Shown: in pieces, positions 1 to 5,516 of the stretch
Position numbering within the stretch: the first letter of the stretch is position 1
Layout: every line of letters starts with the position of its first letter
Origin: Spirochaetaceae bacterium
Lineage (GTDB): Bacteria; Spirochaetota; Spirochaetia; SZUA-6; Fen-1364
Assembly (NCBI GenBank): GCA_003141795.1
Contig: PLNO01000292.1
Coordinates: 399-9,403, forward strand
Reading direction: 5' to 3'
DNA length: 9,005 nt
Translations under genes and position numbers: made by a program
Notes under the pieces: model-generated
Seen by the model: the letters and a program-made list of their open reading frames with translations, nothing else
Told to the model about the DNA's origin: nothing
Databases searched by the model: none

Positions 1-576
1 ACTACCGACATTTTCATGACCGGAGGCGGTGAACGCCTTGCGAAGGAAATGGACGTCCCATTCCTCGGGCGCATACCCATTGATTTCAACATAGCGGCCT
101 CAGGCGATGCCGGCATGCCCTACATCGAGCGCTACCCCGACACCGCGACAGGCAGGGCCTTTGCGGAGGTCATCCGTCCGATCCTGGAGGGCAGCCCGAC
201 TGCAGGCTCTCCCCTCTGTGAACGCAAGGAGGAACACATGCGCATCGCGATTCCCATGGCGGCAGGCAAGCTGTCCCAGCACTTCGGTCACTGCGAGCGT
301 TTTGCTCTGATCGACGTGGATCAAGCGAACAAGAAGATCATTGATAAACAGGAGCTGGAATCCCCCGAACACCAGCCAGGATTGCTTCCCCATTGGCTTG
401 CTGAGAAGGGCGTCACCGTGGTGATCGCCGGAGGCATGGGGGAAAGCGCCCAGAAGCTCTTCTCTGAGTGCGGAATTCGGGTCTTGATCGGTGCTCCGGC
501 CGAGGCTCCTGAAACGCTTGTTGAAGCTTTCATGGCCGGGACGCTGAAGACAGGAGGGAACCAATGCGACCATTGA
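1..576 (+). CDS. Mrp/NBP35-type ATPase C-terminus fused to NifX-like (orange protein) domain, 5' partial
   Basis: The reading frame is open from the first base, so the gene begins outside the window. The first ~55 visible residues (GGGERLAKEMDVPFLGRIPID, then the IERYP..AFAEVIRPIL end) match the C-terminal part of Mrp/NBP35 P-loop ATPases, which carry or insert Fe-S clusters in the cytoplasm; the nucleotide-binding motifs lie upstream. A linker of ~20 residues leads to MRIAIPMAAGKLSQHFGHCERF, the start of a NifX/NifB-C type domain that binds Mo- or Fe-containing clusters, with the HFGHC signature, an AGGMG loop and a terminal CDH. This architecture is known as MrpORP in Desulfovibrio. A strong Shine-Dalgarno sequence (AAGGAGG, 226-232) precedes the in-frame ATG at 238, so a free ~112-residue NifX-like protein may also be made. 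The stop overlaps the next gene. I am confident of both domains; the role is inferred from the family. Confidence 0.9.
   Translation, partial: TTDIFMTGGGERLAKEMDVPFLGRIPIDFNIAASGDAGMPYIERYPDTATGRAFAEVIRPILEGSPTAGSPLCERKEEHMRIAIPMAAGKLSQHFGHCERFALIDVDQANKKIIDKQELESPEHQPGLLPHWLAEKGVTVVIAGGMGESAQKLFSECGIRVLIGAPAEAPETLVEAFMAGTLKTGGNQCDH
226..240 (+). promoter_or_regulatory. Internal Shine-Dalgarno plus in-frame ATG
   Basis: AAGGAGG at 226-232 is followed after 5 bases by ATG at 238-240, which is in frame with the upstream Mrp part and falls exactly at the first residue of the NifX-like domain. It is either a working internal start that yields the domain alone, or a relic of two once separate genes. 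The match is perfect and the spacing is ideal, but use is unproven. Confidence 0.6.
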
Positions 577-1427
577 GTGTCCTGAAGAGCCTGAGGTTCA
601 CGATCCTCGTGGACGATGCGCCGGGCGCAGGGGATCTGAAGTCGGAGCACGGACTCTCCGTCTGGATCGAGGCGGATCATCTGCGCGTGCTCTTCGACAC
701 GGGACAAGGCTCGACGGCGATGGAGAACGCACGACGGCTCGGCCTTGAACCGGCCGAGATCGACGCGATTGCGATCAGCCACGGCCACTACGATCATACA
801 GGTGGATTGCCGGCAACCCTGGCTGCCTGCCAGAAGGCGCATCTGTTTCTGCATCCCGACGCGCTGCGGGAACGCTACTCGCGTTCGTCGGACGGCTCGG
901 TCCGTGAGGCAGGCTTCCCGCTTGCCGCGGGGGAGCTCTTCGCGACCCGTAAGGAATATGTCCACTGGACGAATGCATTGACGCATATCCACCCGGCGGT
1001 CTTCATGACAGGAGAGATTCCACGGGGCAGGCCGACCGAGGCTCCTTCCGGCGGATTCTTCCTGGATCGAGAATGCACGATCCCTGATCCGCTCTCTGAC
1101 GACCAGTCGATTGCATTCGAGACCGCCGAAGGTGTCGTGGTCTTCCTGGGCTGCTCGCACGCGGGAGTCCAGAACTCACTGTCGGCAATCCTCAGCGCAT
1201 CGCAGACCGGGAAGTTGAGGGCAATCATCGGTGGAATGCACCTGGCGGAAGCTCGGCCTGAGGCGGTTGCCGAACTTGCGGATGCGATCGAGACACTCCG
1301 TCCGCAGCTCATCTGCCCTTGCCACTGCACGGGGGACGCTGCAAGAGAGTACCTGCAACGACGATTCACCGATTCGTTCCTGTCGGCATGCACGGGAACG
1401 TCTCTCACGTTCAGCCAGAGCTCGTAG
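564..1427 (+). CDS. MBL-fold metallohydrolase (COG1237-like)
   Basis: The 287-residue product has the metallo-beta-lactamase fold signature: LLFDTG-like strand at 43-47 (LFDTG), the metal motif SHGHYDH (H73, H75, D77, H78), GCSHAG with H199, IIGGMH with H226 and PCHCTG with H254. These are the expected ligands for a dinuclear metal centre. The overall pattern matches COG1237 proteins, often labelled 7,8-dihydropterin-6-methyl-4-(beta-D-ribofuranosyl)aminobenzene 5'-phosphate synthase-like; the true substrate in bacteria is unknown. No signal peptide is seen, so it should be cytoplasmic. The ATG is preceded by AGGAGGG (551-557) and overlaps the end of the Mrp-ORP gene by 13 bases, pointing to one transcript and translational coupling. 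In anaerobes this family often sits beside Mrp/ORP and NifX-like genes, which suggests a link to metal-cluster handling; that link is inference. Fold confident, reaction not. Confidence 0.9.
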   Translation: MRPLSVLKSLRFTILVDDAPGAGDLKSEHGLSVWIEADHLRVLFDTGQGSTAMENARRLGLEPAEIDAIAISHGHYDHTGGLPATLAACQKAHLFLHPDALRERYSRSSDGSVREAGFPLAAGELFATRKEYVHWTNALTHIHPAVFMTGEIPRGRPTEAPSGGFFLDRECTIPDPLSDDQSIAFETAEGVVVFLGCSHAGVQNSLSAILSASQTGKLRAIIGGMHLAEARPEAVAELADAIETLRPQLICPCHCTGDAAREYLQRRFTDSFLSACTGTSLTFSQSS

Positions 1428-1730
1428 AGCTTTCGAAAGTCCCAACTGCGACCAAGTCGGTCGGGGGCAACGACCGTCATCACGGCGTCGTACTCGACCT
1501 GCCGGGAGCAAAGGGCGGCGACGACCCGGGCCCGGCATCGACGTCGATGAGAAGCGATGCTAAGGGTTGCAAGGGCCGGGCGGAGATATTCCCAGAATTT
1601 GAGGAAACGACCCGGCAGAGAGGCCGTCGCGAATACGGGGACTGAGCGGGGCGCAGTCCCTAACCGCGAACGACCCCGCCGGATCCAGCCGTCAGGTGCG
1701 CGCGCCCCGCGGCCGCACCTCTGCCTGTCG
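1428..1730. other. GC-rich intergenic stretch with palindromes, no convincing gene
   Basis: About 300 bases lie between the converging MBL and DUF2892 genes. Open frames exist on both strands but run into the MBL gene as shadows and lack a start with a ribosome binding site or any recognisable motif. The stretch holds several perfect palindromes: CTTTCGAAAG (1430-1439), CCGGGCCCGG (1526-1535), CATCGACGTCGATG (1536-1549), and the hairpin described at 1694-1720. I see no U-tract terminator for either gene. Confidence 0.6.
1694..1720 (-). terminator. Hairpin just after the DUF2892 gene, no U-tract
   Basis: AGGTGCG at 1694-1700 pairs perfectly with CGCACCT at 1714-1720, and the loop contains further GCG/CGC-rich sequence. 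It begins 10 bases beyond the stop of the minus-strand gene, where a terminator is expected. There is no run of T after it in the direction of transcription, so it may be a factor-dependent terminator or an RNA 3'-end stabiliser, not a classical intrinsic terminator. Confidence 0.4.
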
Positions 1731-1940
1731 TCAGGCCGGCGACTTTTTCTTCGTCGAGATGCCGAATGCGAGATAGAGCGGGCAGACTCCGACGATCGAG
1801 GTGAGGAGAAAGATTACCGCGAGCACACCCAGGATTATCGAGGCGACAAGCGAGAGTTGACCCGTGAAGAACAGCACGGCAACTACCACAACAAGAGCAC
1901 CCCTAATGATCCGATCGAGAACTCCCATATTCAGCTTCAT
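1731..1940 (-). CDS. DUF2892 (YgaP-type) small inner-membrane protein
   Basis: The 69-residue product starts MKLNMGVLDRIIRGALV and ends in the CPLYLAFGIST motif followed by lysines. This is the pattern of the DUF2892 family, also found as the membrane part of YgaP: a short cytoplasmic N-terminus, two hydrophobic helices (about residues 13-28 and 31-52) joined by a short turn, and a conserved Cys-Pro before a basic tail. The start at 1940 is chosen over an in-frame ATG at 1973 because GGGAGG (1947-1952) lies 6 bases before it and because family members start at this point. The molecular role of the stand-alone family is not established; in YgaP the helices accompany a rhodanese domain. It is a lone gene on the minus strand, with a CRP/FNR-like palindrome about 60 bases upstream. 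Confidence 0.88.
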   Translation of the reverse strand: MKLNMGVLDRIIRGALVVVVAVLFFTGQLSLVASIILGVLAVIFLLTSIVGVCPLYLAFGISTKKKSPA

Positions 1941-1946
1941 GCGCAA

Positions 1947-1952
1947 CCTCCC
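1947..1952 (-). promoter_or_regulatory. Ribosome binding site fixing the DUF2892 start
   Basis: On the minus strand GGGAGG lies 6 bases upstream of the ATG at 1940. It supports this start over the in-frame ATG at 1973, which would add 11 charged residues not seen in the family. Confidence 0.75.
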
Positions 1953-1988
1953 TTTGTTCGACTTCACGGTCAAGGGTAGTTGCAGTTC

Positions 1989-2015
1989 ATTTTAAAATCA
2001 GTGACTTCTGTCACA
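1989..2015 (-). promoter_or_regulatory. CRP/FNR-superfamily-like operator with adjacent -10 element
   Basis: Read on the minus strand, 2015-2000 is TGTGA-CAGAAG-TCACT, nine of ten positions of the TGTGA-N6-TCACA consensus shared by CRP-like regulators, including HcpR-type nitrosative-stress regulators of anaerobes. A TAAAAT hexamer (1994-1989), five of six matches to a sigma-70 -10 box, lies just downstream. With that -10 the operator centre would be near -25, a repressing position. If transcription starts about 16 bases later, the centre would be near -41.5, the class II activating position, but the -10 there is poor. The site and its place are seen; regulator and sign of control are inferred. 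Confidence 0.5.
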
Positions 2016-2094
2016 CTGAGAAGTGCTCCTTCCATGCCTGCGGTGCCTGCGCGAGCCTTCTCGGAATCTACTGGGGGGTTCGTCTCCGTCGAAT

Positions 2095-2109
2095 GCCCGT
2101 TCGCCGGGC
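2095..2109. repeat. Small inverted repeat in the 2016-2244 intergenic gap
   Basis: GCCCG-TTCGC-CGGGC can form a 5-bp GC stem. It lies in a 229-base gap that otherwise shows only a perfect GAGAATTCTC palindrome (2181-2190) and no plausible gene. Function unknown; this could be chance in GC-rich DNA. Confidence 0.3.
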
Positions 2110-2214
2110 GGCTCGCAGCACCGGCCATTAACCGCTGTTTGGCTTCGTGCTGAACTGAATGGGTGAGTATTTCTTCAGCGGAGAATTCTCATCCGGAAGT
2201 GGCAATTCACGAAA

Positions 2215-2231
2215 GGCTTCCAGAGCAAGCC
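2215..2231 (-). terminator. Weak hairpin after the dehydratase gene
   Basis: On the minus strand GGCTT pairs with AAGCC across a 7-base loop and is followed by TTT, starting 13 bases past the stop at 2245. The stem is only 5 bp and the T-run is short, so it is a poor intrinsic terminator at best. Confidence 0.25.
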
Positions 2232-2244
2232 AAGGTGGGGACGA

Positions 2245-3207
2245 TCATGGAATACCCCCTTGCATGATCTGGATAAGCTTGTTTGCGTCGATATTGGCCC
2301 CGGAGACGATGCAGACAATCTTGTCGGCGGATATCTTCCCGCTCAGCGCCGCAGCCAGAGCTACCGCTCCAGCCCCCTCTGCAACGACGTGGTTCCACTG
2401 GCACAGAATGCGGATTGCTTCGGCCACCTGGGGGAGATCGACAACCAGGGAACCGTCCAGAAGCCGACTGGCCGGGCCCCACATCTCGGGGAAGACAAAT
2501 GGACCGCCAATACCGGAGACGAAACTTGGGGTGAAGGCAGTTTCGACCGGTTTCCCTGCGGCAATCGAAGCGGCAAATGGCGCGGCTGTGCTGACCTCCG
2601 CGGCATAGAGCTTGACGTGCGGGCGGAGCGCGCGTACCGCTGAAGCGATGCCGCAGCTCAGCCCGCCGCCTCCATACGGGATGATGATTGCTTCAACATC
2701 CGGCATGTCCTCCAGGATCTCCAGACCGATCGTGCCATTACCGGCCATCACCGTCTCATCTGCGAACGGGTGGATCAACACGCCATGCATCAATTCGCAC
2801 TCATGGGTGCGTTGAATGGTCTGGTAGTCTGAAAAAGGCAGCCTTACGATGCGTGCGCCCAGGCGCTGGATGGCCTCTATTTTTGTCTTTGGCGCATCAT
2901 CGGGAACGATAATTTGACAGGGCAGACCGAGAGCTCGGGCATACCAGGCCACCCCTTGAGCCATATTCCCGGCGCTGGCGGTCCACACTCCCTCGGTAAG
3001 ACGGTTACGTTCTATCGCCAGGATTGCATTGCCTGCTCCACGCATTTTGAAGGAGCCCACCGGCTGTAGACTCTCCAACTTCAAGGAGATCTTTGAGGGA
3101 GTCTCCGGCAGGTTTAGGGAGACCAATGGGGTTCGCACAATCGTGTCTGCCAGGCGTGCACGGGCAGCTCGGATCTCTTCCAATTGTGGAACGGGATGTT
3201 CGTTCAT
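2245..3207 (-). CDS. Threonine/serine dehydratase-like PLP enzyme (fold type II)
   Basis: This 320-residue protein has the hallmarks of the threonine ammonia-lyase/serine dehydratase/serine racemase group: SFKMRGA with the PLP-binding lysine K54, a SAGN-type substrate/cofactor loop at 78-84 (SAGNMAQ), the glycine-rich phosphate cradle YGGGGLSCG at 178-186, EGAGA at 277-281 and SGANID at 302-307. The likely chemistry is PLP-dependent removal of water and ammonia from a hydroxy amino acid, but racemases and hydroxyectoine-pathway EutB-type lyases share these motifs and cannot be excluded. It lacks a C-terminal ACT-like regulatory domain, so it resembles catabolic rather than isoleucine-biosynthetic enzymes. 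Two positions differ from the usual sequence: SAGNM for SAGNH and SGANID for SGGN(V/I)D. There is no clear Shine-Dalgarno sequence before the ATG; the next Met is within the K54 motif, so this start is kept. It is monocistronic or loosely follows the methyltransferase gene 105 bases upstream. Confidence 0.88.
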   Translation of the reverse strand: MNEHPVPQLEEIRAARARLADTIVRTPLVSLNLPETPSKISLKLESLQPVGSFKMRGAGNAILAIERNRLTEGVWTASAGNMAQGVAWYARALGLPCQIIVPDDAPKTKIEAIQRLGARIVRLPFSDYQTIQRTHECELMHGVLIHPFADETVMAGNGTIGLEILEDMPDVEAIIIPYGGGGLSCGIASAVRALRPHVKLYAAEVSTAAPFAASIAAGKPVETAFTPSFVSGIGGPFVFPEMWGPASRLLDGSLVVDLPQVAEAIRILCQWNHVVAEGAGAVALAAALSGKISADKIVCIVSGANIDANKLIQIMQGGIP

Positions 3208-3220
3208 ACCAAGGAAACCC

Positions 3221-3250
3221 TACGATAGCCGGCTCAAAGTGTCTATCGTA
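3221..3250. promoter_or_regulatory. Perfect 8-bp inverted repeat, candidate operator of the dehydratase gene
   Basis: TACGATAG (3221-3228) and CTATCGTA (3243-3250) are exact reverse complements separated by 14 bases, so the half-site centres lie 22 bp apart, about two helical turns. The element begins 14 bases upstream of the dehydratase ATG. A minus-strand TATGAT (3261-3256) could be a -10 box that would put the transcription start inside the repeat; its -35 is weak. This looks like a two-fold protein-binding site, or an RNA stem in the leader. No regulator gene for it is adjacent. Confidence 0.5.
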
Positions 3251-3312
3251 TGCAGATCATATGCTATGTTTCTCCGGGAACTGAGATGGCCTACGACCGT
3301 GAGAATGATCAA

Positions 3313-4059
3313 TCAAGTCTTTTGACCTGTTGCCTCGAACCAGGATTGGGCAAACAACGCATCATCGTTCTGGGCCCAGTTCCGAAGAATCGTAGCAGAC
3401 CTCCTGAGTTTTCGTGACTCGAGTTGTAGAGCCAGGTAGTCGGCAATCAGTGACGGGTCCGGATAAATCTCATAGCTTGCACTCGCCTCGACTCCCACAT
3501 ATTCGGCTTGCCGCAGCCAAGCGGCGAGTTTGCGCCCGGCAAAAACGTCGCCGCCGTTCGTTCGTTGAATACGTTGATAGTCGTTCAAGGCACTGGCCAC
3601 CCTGCTGTCCCACGGATGGAGCACAAAACCACCCCAGTCGGGGCTGCGAAGTCCAATAATGCCGCCCGGTTTCAGTATGCGCCGTATTTCCCGCCAGGCT
3701 CCTAACGGGTCAGTCAAATGCTCAAACAGAGCGTGTGAAAATGCTGCGTCGAATTCTCCGTCGCTGAACGGTAGTGAATACACATCCGCTTCCAGGAACG
3801 TCGCATTCACGTTCGCTTCTCGTGCCCTGTCGCGGGCGCGCATCAACTGCGTGCCCCCAGCGTCTATCCCGACAACCTCACCGGGATGCACTCCCCGTGC
3901 AAGGCCGACGGTAATTGTGCCGGGGCCACACCCACAATCAAGGAGGCGCATGCCTGCATGCAGCCGTCGCAGAAAGAATGCCCCGTGGGAATGCGCGGTC
4001 CGGCGAAACATGAAATCTACGGCGTTGGCTGAATGACCAGGAGTATAGTGTTCCCTCAT
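3313..4059 (-). CDS. Class I SAM-dependent methyltransferase
   Basis: With the ATG at 4059 the product is 248 residues, usual for a free-standing methyltransferase of the Methyltransf_11/UbiE-like group. Motif I is LLDCGCGPG (39-47), the ribose-binding acidic residue is D66 in VVGID, D92 in EADVYSLPF is the adenine-loop aspartate, and DAAFSHALFEHL (104-115) plus RILKPGG (127-133) complete the Rossmann core. The C-terminal ~100 residues carry no motif that names the acceptor, so the substrate is unknown. The frame stays open upstream to 4278, but that extension is rich in Arg/Ser/Thr without family motifs, and AAGGA (4072-4068) lies 8 bases before the chosen ATG. The gene follows the small exported-peptide ORF by 46 bases on the same strand and precedes the dehydratase gene by 105 bases. 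Confidence 0.85.
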   Translation of the reverse strand: MREHYTPGHSANAVDFMFRRTAHSHGAFFLRRLHAGMRLLDCGCGPGTITVGLARGVHPGEVVGIDAGGTQLMRARDRAREANVNATFLEADVYSLPFSDGEFDAAFSHALFEHLTDPLGAWREIRRILKPGGIIGLRSPDWGGFVLHPWDSRVASALNDYQRIQRTNGGDVFAGRKLAAWLRQAEYVGVEASASYEIYPDPSLIADYLALQLESRKLRRSATILRNWAQNDDALFAQSWFEATGQKT

Positions 4060-4067
4060 AGTGTCGA

Positions 4068-4072
4068 TCCTT
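4068..4072 (-). promoter_or_regulatory. Ribosome binding site fixing the methyltransferase start
   Basis: AAGGA on the minus strand, 8 bases upstream of the ATG at 4059, favours this start over the far-upstream ATG at 4278 in the same frame. Confidence 0.6.
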
Positions 4073-4105
4073 GCATCGGCGAAGAGAACATCCACTGGTG
4101 CTGCG

Positions 4106-4252
4106 TCACCGGCAGTGCCCGTAGCGGTCCAGGCTTTCGCACTGGGCGTAGTCGACTCCGTCAAGGCTCCAGTTCGGGACGAGGTCGGCAAACACGGCCT
4201 GCGCCGAAAGCAAAGCTCCGAGCACGACAAGAAGCGCGATTCTCCCGCCCAT
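4106..4252 (-). CDS. Possible short exported peptide (48 aa)
   Basis: From the ATG at 4252 the frame encodes 48 residues: MGGR, a hydrophobic stretch at 5-20 (IALLVVLGALLSAQAV) and a VFA|D site that fits signal peptidase I cleavage after A22. The predicted mature part is only 26 residues, starting DLVPNW and ending in CESLDRYGHCR, with cysteines at 38 and 47 that could form a disulfide. AAAGGGGA (4269-4262) lies 9 bases before the ATG, and a TATATT (4283-4278) may be a -10 box. It overlaps the open but implausible upstream extension of the methyltransferase frame. It could equally be the surviving N-terminus of a larger secreted protein that was truncated. I recognise no family. Confidence 0.4.
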   Translation of the reverse strand: MGGRIALLVVLGALLSAQAVFADLVPNWSLDGVDYAQCESLDRYGHCR

Positions 4253-4433
4253 ATCCGCCGGTCCCCTTTCCGGCGCAAATATACTCAGATTCTGTGGGTG
4301 GGTGCAGTGCCAGCGTGAGTTCATTCAGAGCGGTGGCAAGGGCAATGGGAGGTTTTCGAAAGCGCCGCTGGGTCGCTCTCGCTACTTTAGCGCCGGATAA
4401 GTAAACGTTCCATCGAGCACCAGGGACAACGAA

Positions 4434-5393
4434 TCATGGAGACTGTCTCGAGGCTACGGCAACTTTATCAGGACGAGATAAAGCTTTCCGATTTCGGGCG
4501 TATTGCCGCGGAGAGAATCCCAGGACCCGTTTGAAAGCCGCGCTGAATGCGCTTTCGGATTCATATCCGATCGATTGTGCGATCTCGCCGACCGGATTGC
4601 TGGTCGTTGCCAACATGTCCGCTGCCTTCAGCATCCGCCAGCGGATCAGGTATTCCATAGCGGGGTGTCCAACCTTGCTTCTGAATTTCTGGGCAAAACT
4701 CGATCGGGACATGCCAGCCACGTGTGCCAATTCCTGGAGGGTCCAGGGATGCAACGGGTCTTCGTGCAGAGCGTGAAGTGCCCGTCCGAGCTGATCATCA
4801 GACAGGGCAAAAAGCCAGCCGACGCGCTCCTCACTGCTTTCACGCAAGTGCAGGCGCAAGGCCTGGACCAGCATCGAGTACGCCAATTGTTGCGCCATCA
4901 ACACGCTGCCCGGTTGCGGGAATCGAAGCTCTTCCATCAACCGTTCCAATGACCAGCGCATCGCTGCTCGATCGGCTTCGCTACGAAGGTGAATTATCGG
5001 TGGCAAGAGTCCAAACAGGATGTCAGCGTGGGGCCCTTCTATGAGAAAGTGTCCGCCGACGGTGAAGCAATCACCTCCGCCGTTGATGGTACGAATTTCG
5101 CCATTTTTCGTGTCCTCCAGATGGAGAAGGGAAGCGTCGACCGAAGGCGCGTCGAGGTCGCTCGCCAGGCGGAAAGGTCGACCTCGGGATAGCACAAAAC
5201 AGTCTCCCGCACTCGCGTGTACCGGTGTGGGCTCTCCCTCTACTTCCAGCCACTGCTCCCCAGAGACGACAGCGTAGCATTTGACGCCTTCGTACTGGGG
5301 AAAGCGCACTGAGAACGCACCACCTTTGTCGAATCCACCGCAGGTATAACTGCGTGGCCTTAGCAGCGAAAGGACTTCTGAAAGAGGATCCAC
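4434..5393 (-). CDS. AraC-family transcriptional regulator, cupin N-terminus
   Basis: The 319-residue product has an N-terminal AraC-type cupin (cupin_6-like), with DPLSEVLSLLRPRSY at its start, GVKCYAVVSGEQWLEVEG and AGDCFVLSRGRPFRLASD, and a C-terminal double helix-turn-helix at about 213-303 (WTLQELAHVAGMSRSSFAQKF, then EIAQSIGYESESAFSAAFKR and GFSPRQYAR). Such proteins bind a small effector and act at nearby divergent promoters. I place the start at GTG 5393: AGGAG (5403-5399) lies 5 bases before it, and relatives begin M-DPLS. An in-frame ATG at 5438 would add 15 residues but has no ribosome binding site and lies between the -35 and -10 of the best promoter. The divergent MDR oxidoreductase gene is the obvious target; autoregulation is likely from the palindrome in the promoter. 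Function as a regulator is confident, the effector is unknown. Confidence 0.9.
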   Translation of the reverse strand: MDPLSEVLSLLRPRSYTCGGFDKGGAFSVRFPQYEGVKCYAVVSGEQWLEVEGEPTPVHASAGDCFVLSRGRPFRLASDLDAPSVDASLLHLEDTKNGEIRTINGGGDCFTVGGHFLIEGPHADILFGLLPPIIHLRSEADRAAMRWSLERLMEELRFPQPGSVLMAQQLAYSMLVQALRLHLRESSEERVGWLFALSDDQLGRALHALHEDPLHPWTLQELAHVAGMSRSSFAQKFRSKVGHPAMEYLIRWRMLKAADMLATTSNPVGEIAQSIGYESESAFSAAFKRVLGFSPRQYARNRKALSRPDKVAVASRQSP

Positions 5394-5398
5394 AACAA

Positions 5399-5403
5399 CT
5401 CCT
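5399..5403 (-). promoter_or_regulatory. Ribosome binding site for the GTG start of the AraC regulator
   Basis: AGGAG lies 5 bases upstream of GTG 5393 on the minus strand. The in-frame ATG at 5438 has no comparable sequence, so this site decides the start. Confidence 0.6.
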
Positions 5404-5426
5404 GGACGATCGCGATAGTAATTCGG

Positions 5427-5455
5427 AATATGCAGCATGGACCGTCCATGGTCAA
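5427..5455 (-). promoter_or_regulatory. Promoter of the AraC-type gene with palindromic operator in its spacer
   Basis: On the minus strand TTGACC (5455-5450, five of six matches to the -35 box) and CATATT (5432-5427, four of six to the -10 box) are separated by exactly 17 bases. CATGGAC-C-GTCCATG (5436-5450), a perfect inverted repeat with 7-bp arms, fills almost the whole spacer and touches the -35. Protein bound here would be expected to block polymerase, fitting autorepression. The predicted transcript would start near 5420, ahead of the GTG 5393 start. Confidence 0.55.
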
Positions 5456-5468
5456 GAAGTTATTTTCT

Positions 5469-5474
5469 TACAAT
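5469..5474 (+). promoter_or_regulatory. -10 box of the oxidoreductase promoter
   Basis: TACAAT matches five of six positions of the sigma-70 -10 box. The hexamer 17 bases upstream (CCATGG, 5446-5451) is a poor -35 and overlaps the 15-bp palindrome, the pattern expected of a promoter that needs an activator bound next to polymerase, such as the divergent AraC-type protein. Confidence 0.45.
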
Positions 5475-5516
5475 CAGGACGGATAAAGTCCGCGCGACCT
5501 GAGAAGGAGAACCACG

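Noticed and set aside
1419..1433. AGCTC-GTA-GAGCT hairpin followed by TTT at the MBL stop codon, as a terminator
   Set aside because: The stem is 5 bp with a 3-base loop overlapping the stop codon and the T-run is only three bases.
875..1670. Minus-strand open frame across the MBL gene and into the 1428-1730 gap, with a plausible-looking VAPDRLGRSWDFRKLYELW stretch
   Set aside because: It overlaps the MBL gene antisense, has no start with a ribosome binding site in the gap, and I recognise no family.
3301..3325. TTGATTGATCATT near the methyltransferase stop as an FNR box
   Set aside because: The second half-site does not match ATCAA at the right spacing, and the site lies at a gene end over 90 bases from the next start.
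4060..4278. N-terminal extension of the methyltransferase frame back to ATG 4278
   Set aside because: The added 73 residues are low-complexity Arg/Ser/Thr/Ala-rich, no family motif is present, and a better start with AAGGA exists at 4059.
4340..4400. CGGCGCT repeated twice and TTTCGAAA near the end of the AraC-type gene, as a terminator or repeat element
   Set aside because: The two CGGCGCT copies are direct, not inverted, and too short to exceed chance; no T-tract follows.
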